Assembly (NCBI GenBank): GCA_028293375.1
Contig: JAQGOY010000139.1
Span: 1-34,852, forward strand
Reading direction: 5' to 3'
DNA from: Verrucomicrobiales bacterium
GTDB taxonomy: Bacteria; Verrucomicrobiota; Verrucomicrobiia; Limisphaerales; JAQGOY01
DNA length: 34,852 nucleotides
Shown: piece after piece, positions 9,925 through 18,314 of the stretch
Numbering within the stretch: position 1 is the stretch's first letter
Layout: each line of letters begins with the position of its first letter
Translations under genes and position numbers: made by a program
Notes under the pieces: model-generated
The model's database searches: none
What the model was told of the DNA's origin: nothing
Seen by the model: only the letters and a program-made list of their open reading frames with translations

Positions 9925-10509
9925 ATGAACTATTTAGCGCATGCTTTTTTATCGAATCAAAACGCGGCTCATTTGGTTGGGAATTTCATGGCCGATCATT
10001 GGAGAGGGAATAATTTTCAAAATTTGCCCATGGAGGTAGTTGAAGGGATTCGACTTCACCGGAAGATTGATTCTTTTACTGATTCCCATCGGGAGTTCAA
10101 AAAAAGCAAACGTGTTTTCTATTCTGGTTTTGAGAAATATAGCGGGATCCTGGTGGACATCTATTTCGACCATTTATTGGCCAGGCAGTTTCTGCGTTAT
10201 TCATCCACTTCACTGGAAGTATTTTCCGAAAAAGCATACTCGATCTACCTGGAGCATCGTGAAATTCTTCCAGAAAGCGGGGCTGAATTCCTGGATCATG
10301 TGGTGATGAACAATCTTTATGAGGCTTATGCGAAACTGGAGAATGTGGAACTTGCCTTGAAGCGACTGTCACTTCGGACGAAACATGGTGTGCAACTCGA
10401 AAATTCTCTACGGTTGTTTACCGAGAAGGAAACTGAACTCGTGAGAAACTTTGAGGTGTTTTTTGAAGAGGCAATGCAATTATTCATGCCTGCAACGCGA
10501 AGCTCATAA
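9925..10509 (+). CDS. acpH: Acyl carrier protein phosphodiesterase
   Basis: 194 residues matching the AcpH/DUF479 (PF04336) family. It begins MNYLAHAFLS, followed by VGNFMADHWRG, EGIRLHRKIDSFTDSH and DIYFDHLLA, which hold the conserved metal-binding His and Asp residues of this HD-like fold. The known activity is removal of 4'-phosphopantetheine from holo-ACP. It follows the beta-helix gene by 35 bases and converges with the nucleotidyltransferase gene, with only 7 bases between stops. No terminator hairpin is visible there. Confidence 0.92.
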   Translation: MNYLAHAFLSNQNAAHLVGNFMADHWRGNNFQNLPMEVVEGIRLHRKIDSFTDSHREFKKSKRVFYSGFEKYSGILVDIYFDHLLARQFLRYSSTSLEVFSEKAYSIYLEHREILPESGAEFLDHVVMNNLYEAYAKLENVELALKRLSLRTKHGVQLENSLRLFTEKETELVRNFEVFFEEAMQLFMPATRSS

Positions 10510-10516
10510 ATTCTGA

Positions 10517-11458
10517 TTAGGAGATTTGGCGTGCCATCGAACGCCTGGCTTTTACGAGGAAACTGTTCGCTGCTTCATAGTTAGGTCTTTCCGGGAGCTT
10601 TGTTTGCGTCAGTGCCAATTCAAAATCGTGGTGCAGCTCCTTTCGCCATGCGTCTACTTGCGTCCAGGGCACAACGCCTGATTTGACTTCCAGCAATCGA
10701 TCACGATGAAGCTGAACTGGTACCTGGATGTTACTCTCCCTCAGGGCAGTCGCGCCAGTTATGAGAAGGCGCAGAAGATGCATGGCATGTTTCCATCGAA
10801 CCTCGCCCTGATTGCGAATGTCTTGTTCGATTTTTTTGAACTGTGACATGGCGTATCCATTGAAGGTTTGGAAAATCATCTGACTTAAAAATTCCTGCCG
10901 CATGGCGACAAGTTCGTCGGCCAGTGGTGAGGTTTTCTCCACAAGCGGAGAGTAAAGGCATTCCAATATGTTTGGGTTGGCTTTAAGCGCCATGGTAATG
11001 AACTTTTGCAATTCCCAATAGCAACTTTGCCGGACGTTGTCTTCGAATTGCTCCGGGGCGCCGAACAGTGACCATTGCAGTTCGGAAGGGGCGAGATAAA
11101 TGCCGCGCCGATCGGTGTCGGACTTATCATGCTCAAGGCCATAAGCACGCGATCCCACCACGCAACGGTAAATAATGAATTGTTCGAGATCGAAGTCCGG
11201 ATCAGTTGCGCGACTGTCTGCAGCCGCATGGCTTAGGCCATCTTTAAAATGCTTGAGCACTTCCAGTTGGGATTGTTTGAGCGTTGCTTCAAACCCATCG
11301 GGAAACCGAACCAGGAATTTTTCGCCTGGCACCGCAGGAGTGCGTGTGACGACGCCGACGGCGCCGCGAGGATGAACCAGGGAATTGTTTGTGCCATGAA
11401 CCTCCACCAAAGACACGACCTGGGTTCCAGCAAAAATGTTGTTGGGTTGGTGTGACAT
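10517..11458 (-). CDS. RlaP-like nucleotidyltransferase with N-terminal SH3-like domain
   Basis: 313 residues from the ATG at 11458; an in-frame TTG at 11488 would add ten residues and is less likely. Residues about 94-300 form a DNA polymerase beta superfamily nucleotidyltransferase of the RlaP/YcgL type (PF10127). The motif is GSRAYGLEHDKSDTD, with Gly102-Ser103 and the metal-binding pair Asp114/Asp116 intact. Residues about 12-70 look like a small KOW/SH3-like barrel (GAVGVVTRT, then KFLVRFPDGFEATL). RlaP proteins are associated with RNA repair in some bacteria, but here no RNA ligase or kinase neighbours are seen. The substrate is unknown; the N-terminal barrel suggests nucleic-acid or protein binding (inference). 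Confidence 0.82.
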   Translation of the reverse strand: MSHQPNNIFAGTQVVSLVEVHGTNNSLVHPRGAVGVVTRTPAVPGEKFLVRFPDGFEATLKQSQLEVLKHFKDGLSHAAADSRATDPDFDLEQFIIYRCVVGSRAYGLEHDKSDTDRRGIYLAPSELQWSLFGAPEQFEDNVRQSCYWELQKFITMALKANPNILECLYSPLVEKTSPLADELVAMRQEFLSQMIFQTFNGYAMSQFKKIEQDIRNQGEVRWKHAMHLLRLLITGATALRESNIQVPVQLHRDRLLEVKSGVVPWTQVDAWRKELHHDFELALTQTKLPERPNYEAANSFLVKARRSMARQIS

Positions 11459-11522
11459 ATTTCGCCAATATTTTCCACGGCACTCCAATCTGCCAATGTG
11501 GCAGATGTCAGCGGAATCGACG

Positions 11523-13103
11523 CTAATGTTTCACGGATTCTTCGATGAGGAAGAGGTAGCGATCGCGATGTTGCTCGGTTTCGAGTTTAGTTTCCGTGTC
11601 GATGTGCATGAAATCAGCCGGTTTGTTGGCTTTGACCGGATTCCATTTTGGCAGGTTTTTGCCATTAGGGTTGGCCTTCTTAATGAAATTCGCGAAGTAA
11701 GTTTGCATGATGTCGGAAACTTTAAAGTCATCCGGAGTCCAGGCATAAACGTTGTTTTTGTCCAGATTGCCCAGGGCGTATTCAATCTCCGATGCGTGAG
11801 GAGCTCCTTTGGGTAGCCCGGTATTGTTTCCTGTTGCTGATTTCATGGCGGGTCGAGCGTGAGAGAAATAGTAGCGGTAAACTGGCTTGCCTCCAGTTTG
11901 GCTATGAGCATCAGCCCAACGCCAGGTGCCGAAGGCAATGAATCTGTCGCTCGCCAAATCGGTTGCCAGTGCCAACACCTCGTCATCAGTGACCGGGTGA
12001 TAAACTTTGAACGCCTGGTCACCGTTTTTTGGATAAAGTCGTTTTACAGCCTTTTCAAAGTTGGCAACGGTTGGTTTGTCCTGGCCAAGGACGCCACGGG
12101 CGTTTGATTCTTCTGAATTCCATCCAACCAGGATTGGAACTTTAGCTTGTTCACCAGCGGCAAAAAGAGCGAATGGATCTTTCTGGAGAAAATAACCATC
12201 AATAGTTAAAGAAAACCAGGGAGCCCCGCGCTTGCCAATGAATTCAAGCAGTTTCGCCGCAGGCAGTCCGCGAAGTTCAGCGAGTGAATTTACGCCGTTG
12301 GTGGTGGCAAATCTTGTTCCCGCAGCTTCGGCTTCAACCAATGTGACGGGAGTGAGCGCACCCATGAGAGAGCCGCTCTCTCCGATGGCTCCGCTGAAAA
12401 GTTTCTTGGAAAGAGGGGATGCCATTTGTGCTGAAACAGCTATGGAGCCTGCCGATTCCCCGGCAATGGTTACTTTCTTTGGGTCTCCGCCAAAAGCAGC
12501 GATGTTTTCACGAACCCAGAGCAGGGCAGCGTATTGGTCAAGCAAACCATAATTTCCGGAAGCATGATTAGGCGACTCTTTGGTCAGCTCCGGATGTGCC
12601 ATGAAACCAAAAACATTGAGGCGATAGTTCACGGTGACGGCAACGATGCCTTTGCGAGCCATGCTCTCTCCATCGTAACGACCTTCGGATCCATCCCCGG
12701 CCTGGAAACCGCCACCGAAGAAATAGACCAACACCGGCAAACTCTCCCTGCTGGACTTGGCAGGAGTCCAAACATTCAGGTACAGGCAATCCTCACTCAT
12801 GCCCTCGGAGCGAAAGGCCATATCGCCGAAAATAGGGTTCTGCATCGCGCGAGGGCCAAACTTGTCGGCTTTTCGCACGCCCTGCCAATTCGCAGCAGGT
12901 TGCGGTGGCTTCCAGCGAAGCTCACCAATGGGCGGTGCAGCAAAAGGAATTCCTTTGAACGAACGAATCCCCGAAGGTTCGGTGATTCCTTCCAGCGTGC
13001 CGTTCGCCGTTTTTGCGCGGTTATCCGAAAGCGCTTGGCCGTGGGCCTGCACCCCCATCAGAGTGACGAATCCAAGCGCGATGAAGTAAAAATATCGATT
13101 CAT
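11523..13103 (-). CDS. Secreted type-B carboxylesterase
   Basis: 526 residues from the ATG at 13103, chosen over the longer frame (13172) because it begins a signal peptide (NRYFYFIALGF, then VQAHGQA). It is a carboxylesterase family B alpha/beta hydrolase (PF00135). The EDCLYLNVWTP signature is present, as are the nucleophile Ser217 in GESAGS, an acidic residue in WNSEES, and a His in KGAPHASEIEYALG. The oxyanion segment reads FFGGGF, where HGGGF is more usual. Likely role: periplasmic or secreted hydrolysis of an ester substrate. It is separated from the hemoglobin gene by 160 bases and probably has its own promoter. Confidence 0.93.
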   Translation of the reverse strand: MNRYFYFIALGFVTLMGVQAHGQALSDNRAKTANGTLEGITEPSGIRSFKGIPFAAPPIGELRWKPPQPAANWQGVRKADKFGPRAMQNPIFGDMAFRSEGMSEDCLYLNVWTPAKSSRESLPVLVYFFGGGFQAGDGSEGRYDGESMARKGIVAVTVNYRLNVFGFMAHPELTKESPNHASGNYGLLDQYAALLWVRENIAAFGGDPKKVTIAGESAGSIAVSAQMASPLSKKLFSGAIGESGSLMGALTPVTLVEAEAAGTRFATTNGVNSLAELRGLPAAKLLEFIGKRGAPWFSLTIDGYFLQKDPFALFAAGEQAKVPILVGWNSEESNARGVLGQDKPTVANFEKAVKRLYPKNGDQAFKVYHPVTDDEVLALATDLASDRFIAFGTWRWADAHSQTGGKPVYRYYFSHARPAMKSATGNNTGLPKGAPHASEIEYALGNLDKNNVYAWTPDDFKVSDIMQTYFANFIKKANPNGKNLPKWNPVKANKPADFMHIDTETKLETEQHRDRYLFLIEESVKH

Positions 13104-13263
13104 ATAAAACAAGATAGTTGCGATGACTCGATTGCTTGCGCCCCAAATCAAACCTGGGGGAGCGATCAGCAAGGGAAGTCAGGCGAGGCTGACAATGTCC
13201 TTTTCTTTGCCAGGATGCAAGTCACTCAGAAAAGGGTAAGGAACTGGATCAATTTCTGTTTTC

Positions 13264-14007
13264 TCAACGTTCCACCACAATCTGCGGTCTCGTGCTTTCC
13301 GCGATGGCTAAAAGCTCCTTTTGCTCCTTGTTGGGGATTTGGAGTTTATCCAGCGAGGCCTTGAGATCCCCCACCGTAGCATCGAACTCGGCGTTTGAAA
13401 TGTGCATTGCCGCGTGTGAGGATTTTATCTCTTTGCCGTCGTAGTGGGCGGGTCCTCCAGTGGCCAAAGCCAGAAATTGGACGAAGTGCTTTTTGAGGAG
13501 AGCGATATTCGCCGGTGTCCCGTCCCACGTTACCGGTTGGCTGCGCTTGAAGGAGAAGCCACCTCGCGTCACTCCTTTTCGCTGCCAGTTCACGCGCGGA
13601 TCCTGCAATGCGCGGGGAATGAAATCATCGACAATTTTCGTTAATCCCTCGTCTCCGCCAAGGCGATCAAACAGCGAAAGTTTTCCTTCCACGACCGCGG
13701 CCTTGTTCGTGCTTGCGGGATTTTCTTTATCGGCGATTTTGGCTTGCTTTACGTTTTTCTGACCCGCCCCTTCGCCGCCCCCGCTCAGCTGCTCTTCTTT
13801 GGCCATGCGTTGACTGGCGCGCTGGTCGGCATCTTTGCTTCCGGAGGTAAAGAAATCGGTATTTTTCGCTTTTTGTTTTTGGGTCCCGCAACCTGCAAGA
13901 AGTGAGATCATCAGCGAGAAAACAACCAGGGGAACGATGGTGAGCAATCGAATCCCCGGAACGATCATCATTGCCTGTGATTTATTTTGTTTCAGTGGTC
14001 TTTTCAT
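13264..14007 (-). CDS. Lipoprotein-anchored group 1 truncated hemoglobin
   Basis: 247 residues. Residues 1-40 are a long lipoprotein signal ending in LLAGC (Cys40). Residues 41-108 are a low-complexity Lys/Gly/Gln-rich linker. Residues 111-245 match truncated hemoglobin group 1: LFDRLGGDEGLTKIVDDF, FVQFLALATGGPAHYDG, and the SSHAAMHISNAEFD segment with the expected proximal heme ligand His198. The usual B10 Tyr in the FY pair appears as Ile130, and the region between the B and E helices is longer than in typical members. Known truncated hemoglobins bind O2/NO and are usually cytosolic; here the signal predicts an envelope location. It starts 15 bases after the DUF748 gene stop, so the two are likely co-transcribed. 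Confidence 0.87.
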   Translation of the reverse strand: MKRPLKQNKSQAMMIVPGIRLLTIVPLVVFSLMISLLAGCGTQKQKAKNTDFFTSGSKDADQRASQRMAKEEQLSGGGEGAGQKNVKQAKIADKENPASTNKAAVVEGKLSLFDRLGGDEGLTKIVDDFIPRALQDPRVNWQRKGVTRGGFSFKRSQPVTWDGTPANIALLKKHFVQFLALATGGPAHYDGKEIKSSHAAMHISNAEFDATVGDLKASLDKLQIPNKEQKELLAIAESTRPQIVVER

Positions 14008-14022
14008 AATTCAATTCTCATT

Positions 14023-15189
14023 TTATAAAGCATCGCCTGAAATGGCGTCCGAAACCTGGGGCGACTCAAACTGGATACTCTCCACGCCGCCTGGGCTCGC
14101 TTCCAGGCGTGGCAAATAAGCCCGGATGAAAGCGTTGTAGAGAACGTTTCCAAGTGTCGCGAGGATGTCTGTCGAAGTTTTATCCGGGTTTCCGCTGAAC
14201 GGAATAATAGTGCCCAACTGGTCGCGTGGCTGATTCTTGAAAATCTTCACTACTCCCCCAATCAGGGCCTGCCAAAAAAATTGGAGAACGTTATCATCCT
14301 GGAGATCTTTGGTGAGGCTGAAAACTTTGAGATTTCGAAAGAGTGGCTTCACATAACCGACTACCTGGCCTTCTTTGGAATCGGTTTCGATTACCAAATC
14401 CAGCCAGCCGCGTTTGAAATCGAACTTTCCGTAAGCAAGTGCGAGGGCATTGATTTCCGTAAGATCGAGGCCGAGGAGCCTGGTCGCCATGTGGAAAGTG
14501 GGGCGATATGAAAAAGGATCGAGAGTCATGTTGAATTCAAGTTTTGCTTTGTCCATGACCATTGCTTTGGCGGTGACGGTGGCGGGCAGGGGAGTCTTGA
14601 GGTCCTGGATGTTCCCGAGGTTATCGATACTGCCTTCCACTTGAGATAGGTAGATGTCCACCGGGACTTGTTTTTGGTAGGTGCGGAAATGAACCATCCC
14701 ATCCTGGATAACAGCGCTGTTAATTTTGAAAGGAAATAAATCTTTGATGATTTGCAGCCACGGCGCGCCGGCGCCGGTTTGAGTTTCGTCATCGCTTTCG
14801 GCATCCACGAAATTGATTTCGGGTTTGATCATTTTGACACGGCCGACAATGCGACGGTGGAGGAGGGCTTTGCCGGGAATGGCAAATTCAACAGTTTTCG
14901 CCGAGAAAAATGGCACAGGCACGCTTCCCGTGGTTTTATTCAGGACAATATCCTGAATGGCATATGCCCCGCGCCAAAGATTGATGCGAAGGCCTCCAAT
15001 CCTGCCTGTGTACATCTGGCTGTGCGAAAGTGTGCGATTGATGTAGTCGCGCAATGCCCATGGCAAAATCGCGCGGCCAATTCCCAGAACGATGGCCATG
15101 ACGAGGAAGGTCCAGCAAATCACTCGCCAAAGCAGATGACGCTTGCGCGAAGGCGTTGTTTTGGATTCGCTGGCTGGGCTGCTTTTCAT
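14023..15189 (-). CDS. DUF748 (AsmA-like) envelope protein
   Basis: 388 residues with a single N-terminal membrane helix (about residues 20-45) after a basic cytoplasmic tail. It is followed by a large periplasmic region with the DUF748 look: RIGGLRINLWRGAYAIQDI near the start, FKINSAVIQDGMVHFR in the middle and LLGLDLTEINALALAYGKFDF later. DUF748 proteins belong to the AsmA-like group, thought to bridge the envelope or handle lipids; the exact role is unknown. It is the first gene of a pair with the truncated hemoglobin lipoprotein. The ATG at 15189 lacks a clear Shine-Dalgarno and is preceded directly by a hairpin. Confidence 0.85.
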   Translation of the reverse strand: MKSSPASESKTTPSRKRHLLWRVICWTFLVMAIVLGIGRAILPWALRDYINRTLSHSQMYTGRIGGLRINLWRGAYAIQDIVLNKTTGSVPVPFFSAKTVEFAIPGKALLHRRIVGRVKMIKPEINFVDAESDDETQTGAGAPWLQIIKDLFPFKINSAVIQDGMVHFRTYQKQVPVDIYLSQVEGSIDNLGNIQDLKTPLPATVTAKAMVMDKAKLEFNMTLDPFSYRPTFHMATRLLGLDLTEINALALAYGKFDFKRGWLDLVIETDSKEGQVVGYVKPLFRNLKVFSLTKDLQDDNVLQFFWQALIGGVVKIFKNQPRDQLGTIIPFSGNPDKTSTDILATLGNVLYNAFIRAYLPRLEASPGGVESIQFESPQVSDAISGDAL

Positions 15190-15190
15190 T

Positions 15191-15212
15191 CAAGTGTGCC
15201 TGTCCACACTTT
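15191..15212 (-). promoter_or_regulatory. Hairpin immediately upstream of the DUF748 start codon
   Basis: A 7-bp stem (AAGTGTG at 15192-15198 with CACACTT at 15205-15211) around a six-base loop. It extends by three more pairs, TTC with GAA, across one bulged base. On the minus strand it ends two bases before the ATG at 15189, where a ribosome site should be. It could limit translation or be a protein-binding operator; this is inference. Confidence 0.4.
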
Positions 15213-15316
15213 TGAATTTATCCCTTTTGATTTTAGGGAGCACCGGGGGAACTCACTAATGCGCAACCGTGGAACTCGCTGAAAGGAAGGAAGCTAAAAC
15301 CCGAGATAGTTGAAGA

Positions 15317-15328
15317 CGTTGATCAACG
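15317..15328. repeat. Perfect 12-bp palindrome, possible operator
   Basis: CGTTGATCAACG is a perfect inverted repeat lying between the DUF1802 and DUF748 genes. It could be a transcription-factor site for the DUF748-hemoglobin pair. Only one copy was noticed, so it may be chance. Confidence 0.25.
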
Positions 15329-15378
15329 GGATCTCAACAAAGAGCGACTCGATGCATTGCTCACGGAGCGTTGTCATC

Positions 15379-15951
15379 TCAATCGCGCTTTGATTTTTCG
15401 AGAACTTTTCGGAATGATTCCAGTTGTAGCTCGAAGGTTTCATCACCCAGAACCGTCATGCTGCCTTCAGTATCGAAATTTTGTTCCAACTGAATCCAAC
15501 TCTTGCAACCGGCATAACTCGGGATCAGAGGAACCAAAACCGGTCTCGGAAGCCGATGGACTCGCAACGCCATCACATAAATCCCTTTATCGCGCCCCCA
15601 ATCGAATCGCTCCTTCAAAACAGTCTCACTCCAAATATGCTGGCCATTGAACCGGAGCGCATCCTCCTCGTTTTCCAATATCCGCCAGTCCACCACCTTG
15701 CACCAATACTGAATAGGGACCTCCTCCGGCTTGTGCAGTGAACCTTCGAGTCCTTCGTAATAACCTTTGGCCGACTCTGCCAGACCATTCTTTTGTTGAT
15801 GAAAAAGGGTGGGAAATAAAAGAAACTCCTCATGCTCGACTTTAAAACCTCCCCGCGCTTCTCGAATGCCTCCCTTTCGAAAAATGAGGATTTGTTTTCC
15901 AGCGCCAAGCGCTTCGACAATCACTGCCCAATCTTTAAAAGCTGTCCGCAT
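15379..15951 (-). CDS. DUF1802 family protein
   Basis: 190 residues. The N-terminal part is the DUF1802 (PF08819) signature: AFKDWAVIVEALGAGKQILIFRKGG, then GFKVEHEEFLLFPTLFHQ. This fits a soluble cytoplasmic protein of unknown function found in cyanobacteria, deinococci and PVC bacteria. The start at 15951 is supported because the domain begins at residue 3. It is divergent from the nucleoside transporter gene, with about 100 bases between starts. Confidence 0.88.
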   Translation of the reverse strand: MRTAFKDWAVIVEALGAGKQILIFRKGGIREARGGFKVEHEEFLLFPTLFHQQKNGLAESAKGYYEGLEGSLHKPEEVPIQYWCKVVDWRILENEEDALRFNGQHIWSETVLKERFDWGRDKGIYVMALRVHRLPRPVLVPLIPSYAGCKSWIQLEQNFDTEGSMTVLGDETFELQLESFRKVLEKSKRD

Positions 15952-16052
15952 GGGGACAAAATCACCGGAGTTGGGAAATTGGGCAACCTGGAAAATCGAG
16001 ATGCTAAACGCTTGCTGCTCAATTGTTTCTTTGCTTAGGTTGTAAAAACCCT

Positions 16053-17288
16053 ATGAGTCCCTCAACCAGAATTCGGCTCTCCTTCATGATGTTCCTCCAA
16101 TACTTTGTGTGGGGAACGTGGTACGTGACGATGTTTACTTATCTCTCGCAGACTCGAGGATTCACCGGAGGACAAATTGGCTGGGCTTACGCCGCAGTGA
16201 ATATTGGGGCCATTGTTGCTCCATTCTTTGTGGGTATGATTGCCGATCGATTTTTTGCCACAGAAAAGATCCTGGCTGTTCTGCATATTCTTGGGGGGGG
16301 ATTCCTTTATTGGGCATCAACCGCAACTACCTTCCCCGAATTTTTGTCCGCCTTGCTGTGCCATACCCTTTGTTACATGCCGACAATGGCTTTAACCAAT
16401 TCGCTTTCGTTTCATCATGTTTCGAATCCCGGAAAAGATTTTCCGTTTATTCGCGTGCTGGGTACTATTGGATGGATTGCGGCAGGATGGTTGATCGGTT
16501 ATCAGGCAATCTGGGGGAAGAGCATTGAACCTACCGATTTACCATTTAAGATTGGCGCGGCATCCTCTGTGGCTATGGGGTTATTCTGCTTGTGCTTGCC
16601 ACATACGCCACCCAAAGCCAAAGGCTTGAAGGTGGACGTAAAGACAGTGCTCGGGTTGGATGCGCTGCAACTTTTAAAAGACCGGTCCTTTCTGATTTTT
16701 ATTGTTGGATCATTGTTGATCTGCATTCCACTTGCCTTTTATTTCAGCGGGGCTAATGGCTTCCTAAATGAAATCGGAGTAACGAACGCCGCTTCGAAGA
16801 TGACATTTGGACAAATGTCCGAAATTATTTTCATGCTGGTCATGCCGTTCTTCTTCTCCAGGCTGGGTGTGAAGAAAATGTTGCTTTGCGGCATGCTCGC
16901 CTGGACCGCTCGTTATGTTTTGTTCATGTTCGGCAATCCTGGTTCCGGAATGTGGATGCTGTATGGCGGTATCGTTCTCCACGGGATTTGCTACGACTTC
17001 TTTTTCGTTACTGGACAAATTTACGTCGATCGGCAGGCTAACATTTCCATTCGGGCAGCAGCTCAGGGATTCATTGCCTTTATCACTTACGGGCTGGGAA
17101 TGATGATCGGCTCCTTGGTGCAGGGCAAGGTGGCCGAGACTTACGCCATCAACAACACTTCGCATCACTGGGACAAAATCTGGTTGATTCCTGCCGTGAT
17201 GTCGGGAGCCGTGTTCCTTCTGTTCGCACTATTCTTCAAAGAATCAGATGCAGCGAAGGGTAAAAGCGCGATCCACGAAGCAATGTGA
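16053..17288 (+). CDS. Nucleoside:H+ symporter, MFS (NupG-like)
   Basis: 411 residues from the ATG at 16053; the longer in-frame TTG start at 16023 adds only an unlikely ten-residue leader. About twelve membrane helices are visible. The opening RLSFMMFLQYFVWGTWYVTM and the following GWAYAAVNIGAIVAPFFVG are typical of the nucleoside H+ symporter family (PF03825), whose E. coli members NupG and XapB are 418 residues. It imports nucleosides across the inner membrane. It converges with the zinc-ribbon/PH gene, with 17 bases between stops. Confidence 0.88.
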   Translation: MSPSTRIRLSFMMFLQYFVWGTWYVTMFTYLSQTRGFTGGQIGWAYAAVNIGAIVAPFFVGMIADRFFATEKILAVLHILGGGFLYWASTATTFPEFLSALLCHTLCYMPTMALTNSLSFHHVSNPGKDFPFIRVLGTIGWIAAGWLIGYQAIWGKSIEPTDLPFKIGAASSVAMGLFCLCLPHTPPKAKGLKVDVKTVLGLDALQLLKDRSFLIFIVGSLLICIPLAFYFSGANGFLNEIGVTNAASKMTFGQMSEIIFMLVMPFFFSRLGVKKMLLCGMLAWTARYVLFMFGNPGSGMWMLYGGIVLHGICYDFFFVTGQIYVDRQANISIRAAAQGFIAFITYGLGMMIGSLVQGKVAETYAINNTSHHWDKIWLIPAVMSGAVFLLFALFFKESDAAKGKSAIHEAM

Positions 17289-17305
17289 TCAAGCGAATTT
17301 GCTGA

Positions 17306-17923
17306 TTATTGCGAAGCAGTCTGGGCTTGCACTTGCTTTCTAAATTCGAGGGGATTAGCGATATTATCGAACTCCTCCCGGCTGCCACCTGTTCCTATGA
17401 CGACGATAGTGCCGTAGCCAAGCATTCGACCCAGGACACTTTGATCCACGAGAACGCTTTCAACCTGGCGCAAAAGCAATTCAAGGGAGATCCTGCGGAT
17501 GAAACCCGTCTTGATAAGAACGCGCTTGTTCGTGACCGCAAACTCTGAGGTTCGGTAGACTACGATGGCGGGGAGTAGGCAGCCGCCAGCAATCAACAGG
17601 GCAGCTATCCCTGCATAGTTCAAAAAGGCGTTCGCAGTTTTTGATCCGAAAATAAAACAGCCCACAGCTATTCCGAGAAAGAGCATGGCTAAGAGGATGG
17701 TTCCGAAAAAGCGCGACCAGTGAACATTGGTGCGGAAAGTAATCGTTTCACCAGGAAGCAGCTCTTTATCCACGTAACTGCCTGGTTTGGGCTGGACCCC
17801 TTCCTCGGCCACAGTGGGTGTCGACGGGACAGATCCCGGAAGATTTGGAGCGCCACAATTGGGACAAGCAGCCGCGAGGCTGCTGATTTCCCGTCCACAT
17901 TCCCTGCACTTGATTAATGCCAT
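17306..17923 (-). CDS. Zinc-ribbon and bacterial PH-domain membrane protein
   Basis: 205 residues from the ATG at 17923; the longer frame to 17971 adds sixteen unconvincing residues before the zinc ribbon. Residues 6-23 form a zinc ribbon with Cys6, Cys9, Cys20 and Cys23 (CREC, CPNC). A Pro/Ser-rich linker is followed by two membrane helices and then a bPH_2-type domain (PF03703). Its signatures are YRTSEFAVTNKRVLIKTGFI, then QVESVLVDQSVLGRMLGYGTI. The family is membrane-bound and of unknown function. Confidence 0.87.
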   Translation of the reverse strand: MALIKCRECGREISSLAAACPNCGAPNLPGSVPSTPTVAEEGVQPKPGSYVDKELLPGETITFRTNVHWSRFFGTILLAMLFLGIAVGCFIFGSKTANAFLNYAGIAALLIAGGCLLPAIVVYRTSEFAVTNKRVLIKTGFIRRISLELLLRQVESVLVDQSVLGRMLGYGTIVVIGTGGSREEFDNIANPLEFRKQVQAQTASQ

Positions 17924-18009
17924 AAGCCCGGACCATGAATAATCCTTATGCTCTCCAGACGCAACCGTCATGTTGCTGAGCCTGCGGGCGGGAAAAGCTT
18001 AGACCAGGA

Positions 18010-18144
18010 TTACTTGCTGGTTCGAGAGTCGCCCAAAACCACTTTGAATGGAATTTTGCCCGGATGGACGGATCTGGAGCGGCGCACCACTTTATAAGAG
18101 CGGCGATATAAAAGCTGGCTTTGCGTTCTGGTAGTGGTTCTCAT
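18010..18144 (-). CDS. Possible 44-residue basic small protein
   Basis: ATG at 18144 is preceded by a strong AGGAAGG six bases upstream and opens a 44-codon frame ending in TAA. The product is very basic (RRSYKVVRRSRSVHPGK), with a C-terminal PFKVVLGDSRTSK. I do not recognise it. A competing plus-strand frame (18098-18373) with a hydrophobic start overlaps it, so at most one is likely real. The ribosome site favours this one. Confidence 0.4.
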   Translation of the reverse strand: MRTTTRTQSQLLYRRSYKVVRRSRSVHPGKIPFKVVLGDSRTSK

Positions 18145-18287
18145 ACTTTTCCTTCCTATGCTATGGTTGGTATGGAGAGGAGTGGGCAACCAAATTGACC
18201 CAATCTCGGGCTCGGTGAGAACATACACTGAATCCCACAGCCAGACAAATCGGGCCGGGCTCATCGCCGTTGAAACTTTACAACCTG

Positions 18288-18298
18288 TTGATAATCAA
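18288..18298. promoter_or_regulatory. Short palindrome upstream of the GTPase gene
   Basis: TTGAT-A-ATCAA is an 11-base inverted repeat ending 16 bases before the COG0523 GTPase start. Metal-responsive repressors often control this gene family, but this sequence does not match the classical Zur box. It is only a candidate operator. Confidence 0.2.
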
Positions 18299-18314
18299 GC
18301 ACTATTAAATCGAA

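Noticed and set aside
13178-13193. GTCAG/CTGAC inverted repeat between the esterase and hemoglobin genes
   Set aside because: Only five pairs with a six-base loop and no T-run; too weak to call a terminator or operator.
15235-15378. Plus-strand open frame with a protein-like stretch between the DUF748 and DUF1802 genes
   Set aside because: It reads plausibly (PEIVEDVDQRDLNKERLDALL) but has no start codon with a ribosome site and runs on antisense into the DUF1802 gene. It may be a decayed fragment or chance.
16421-16434. TTTCGAATCCC resembling a tRNA T-loop
   Set aside because: Lies inside the nucleoside transporter coding sequence and has no acceptor or anticodon arms.
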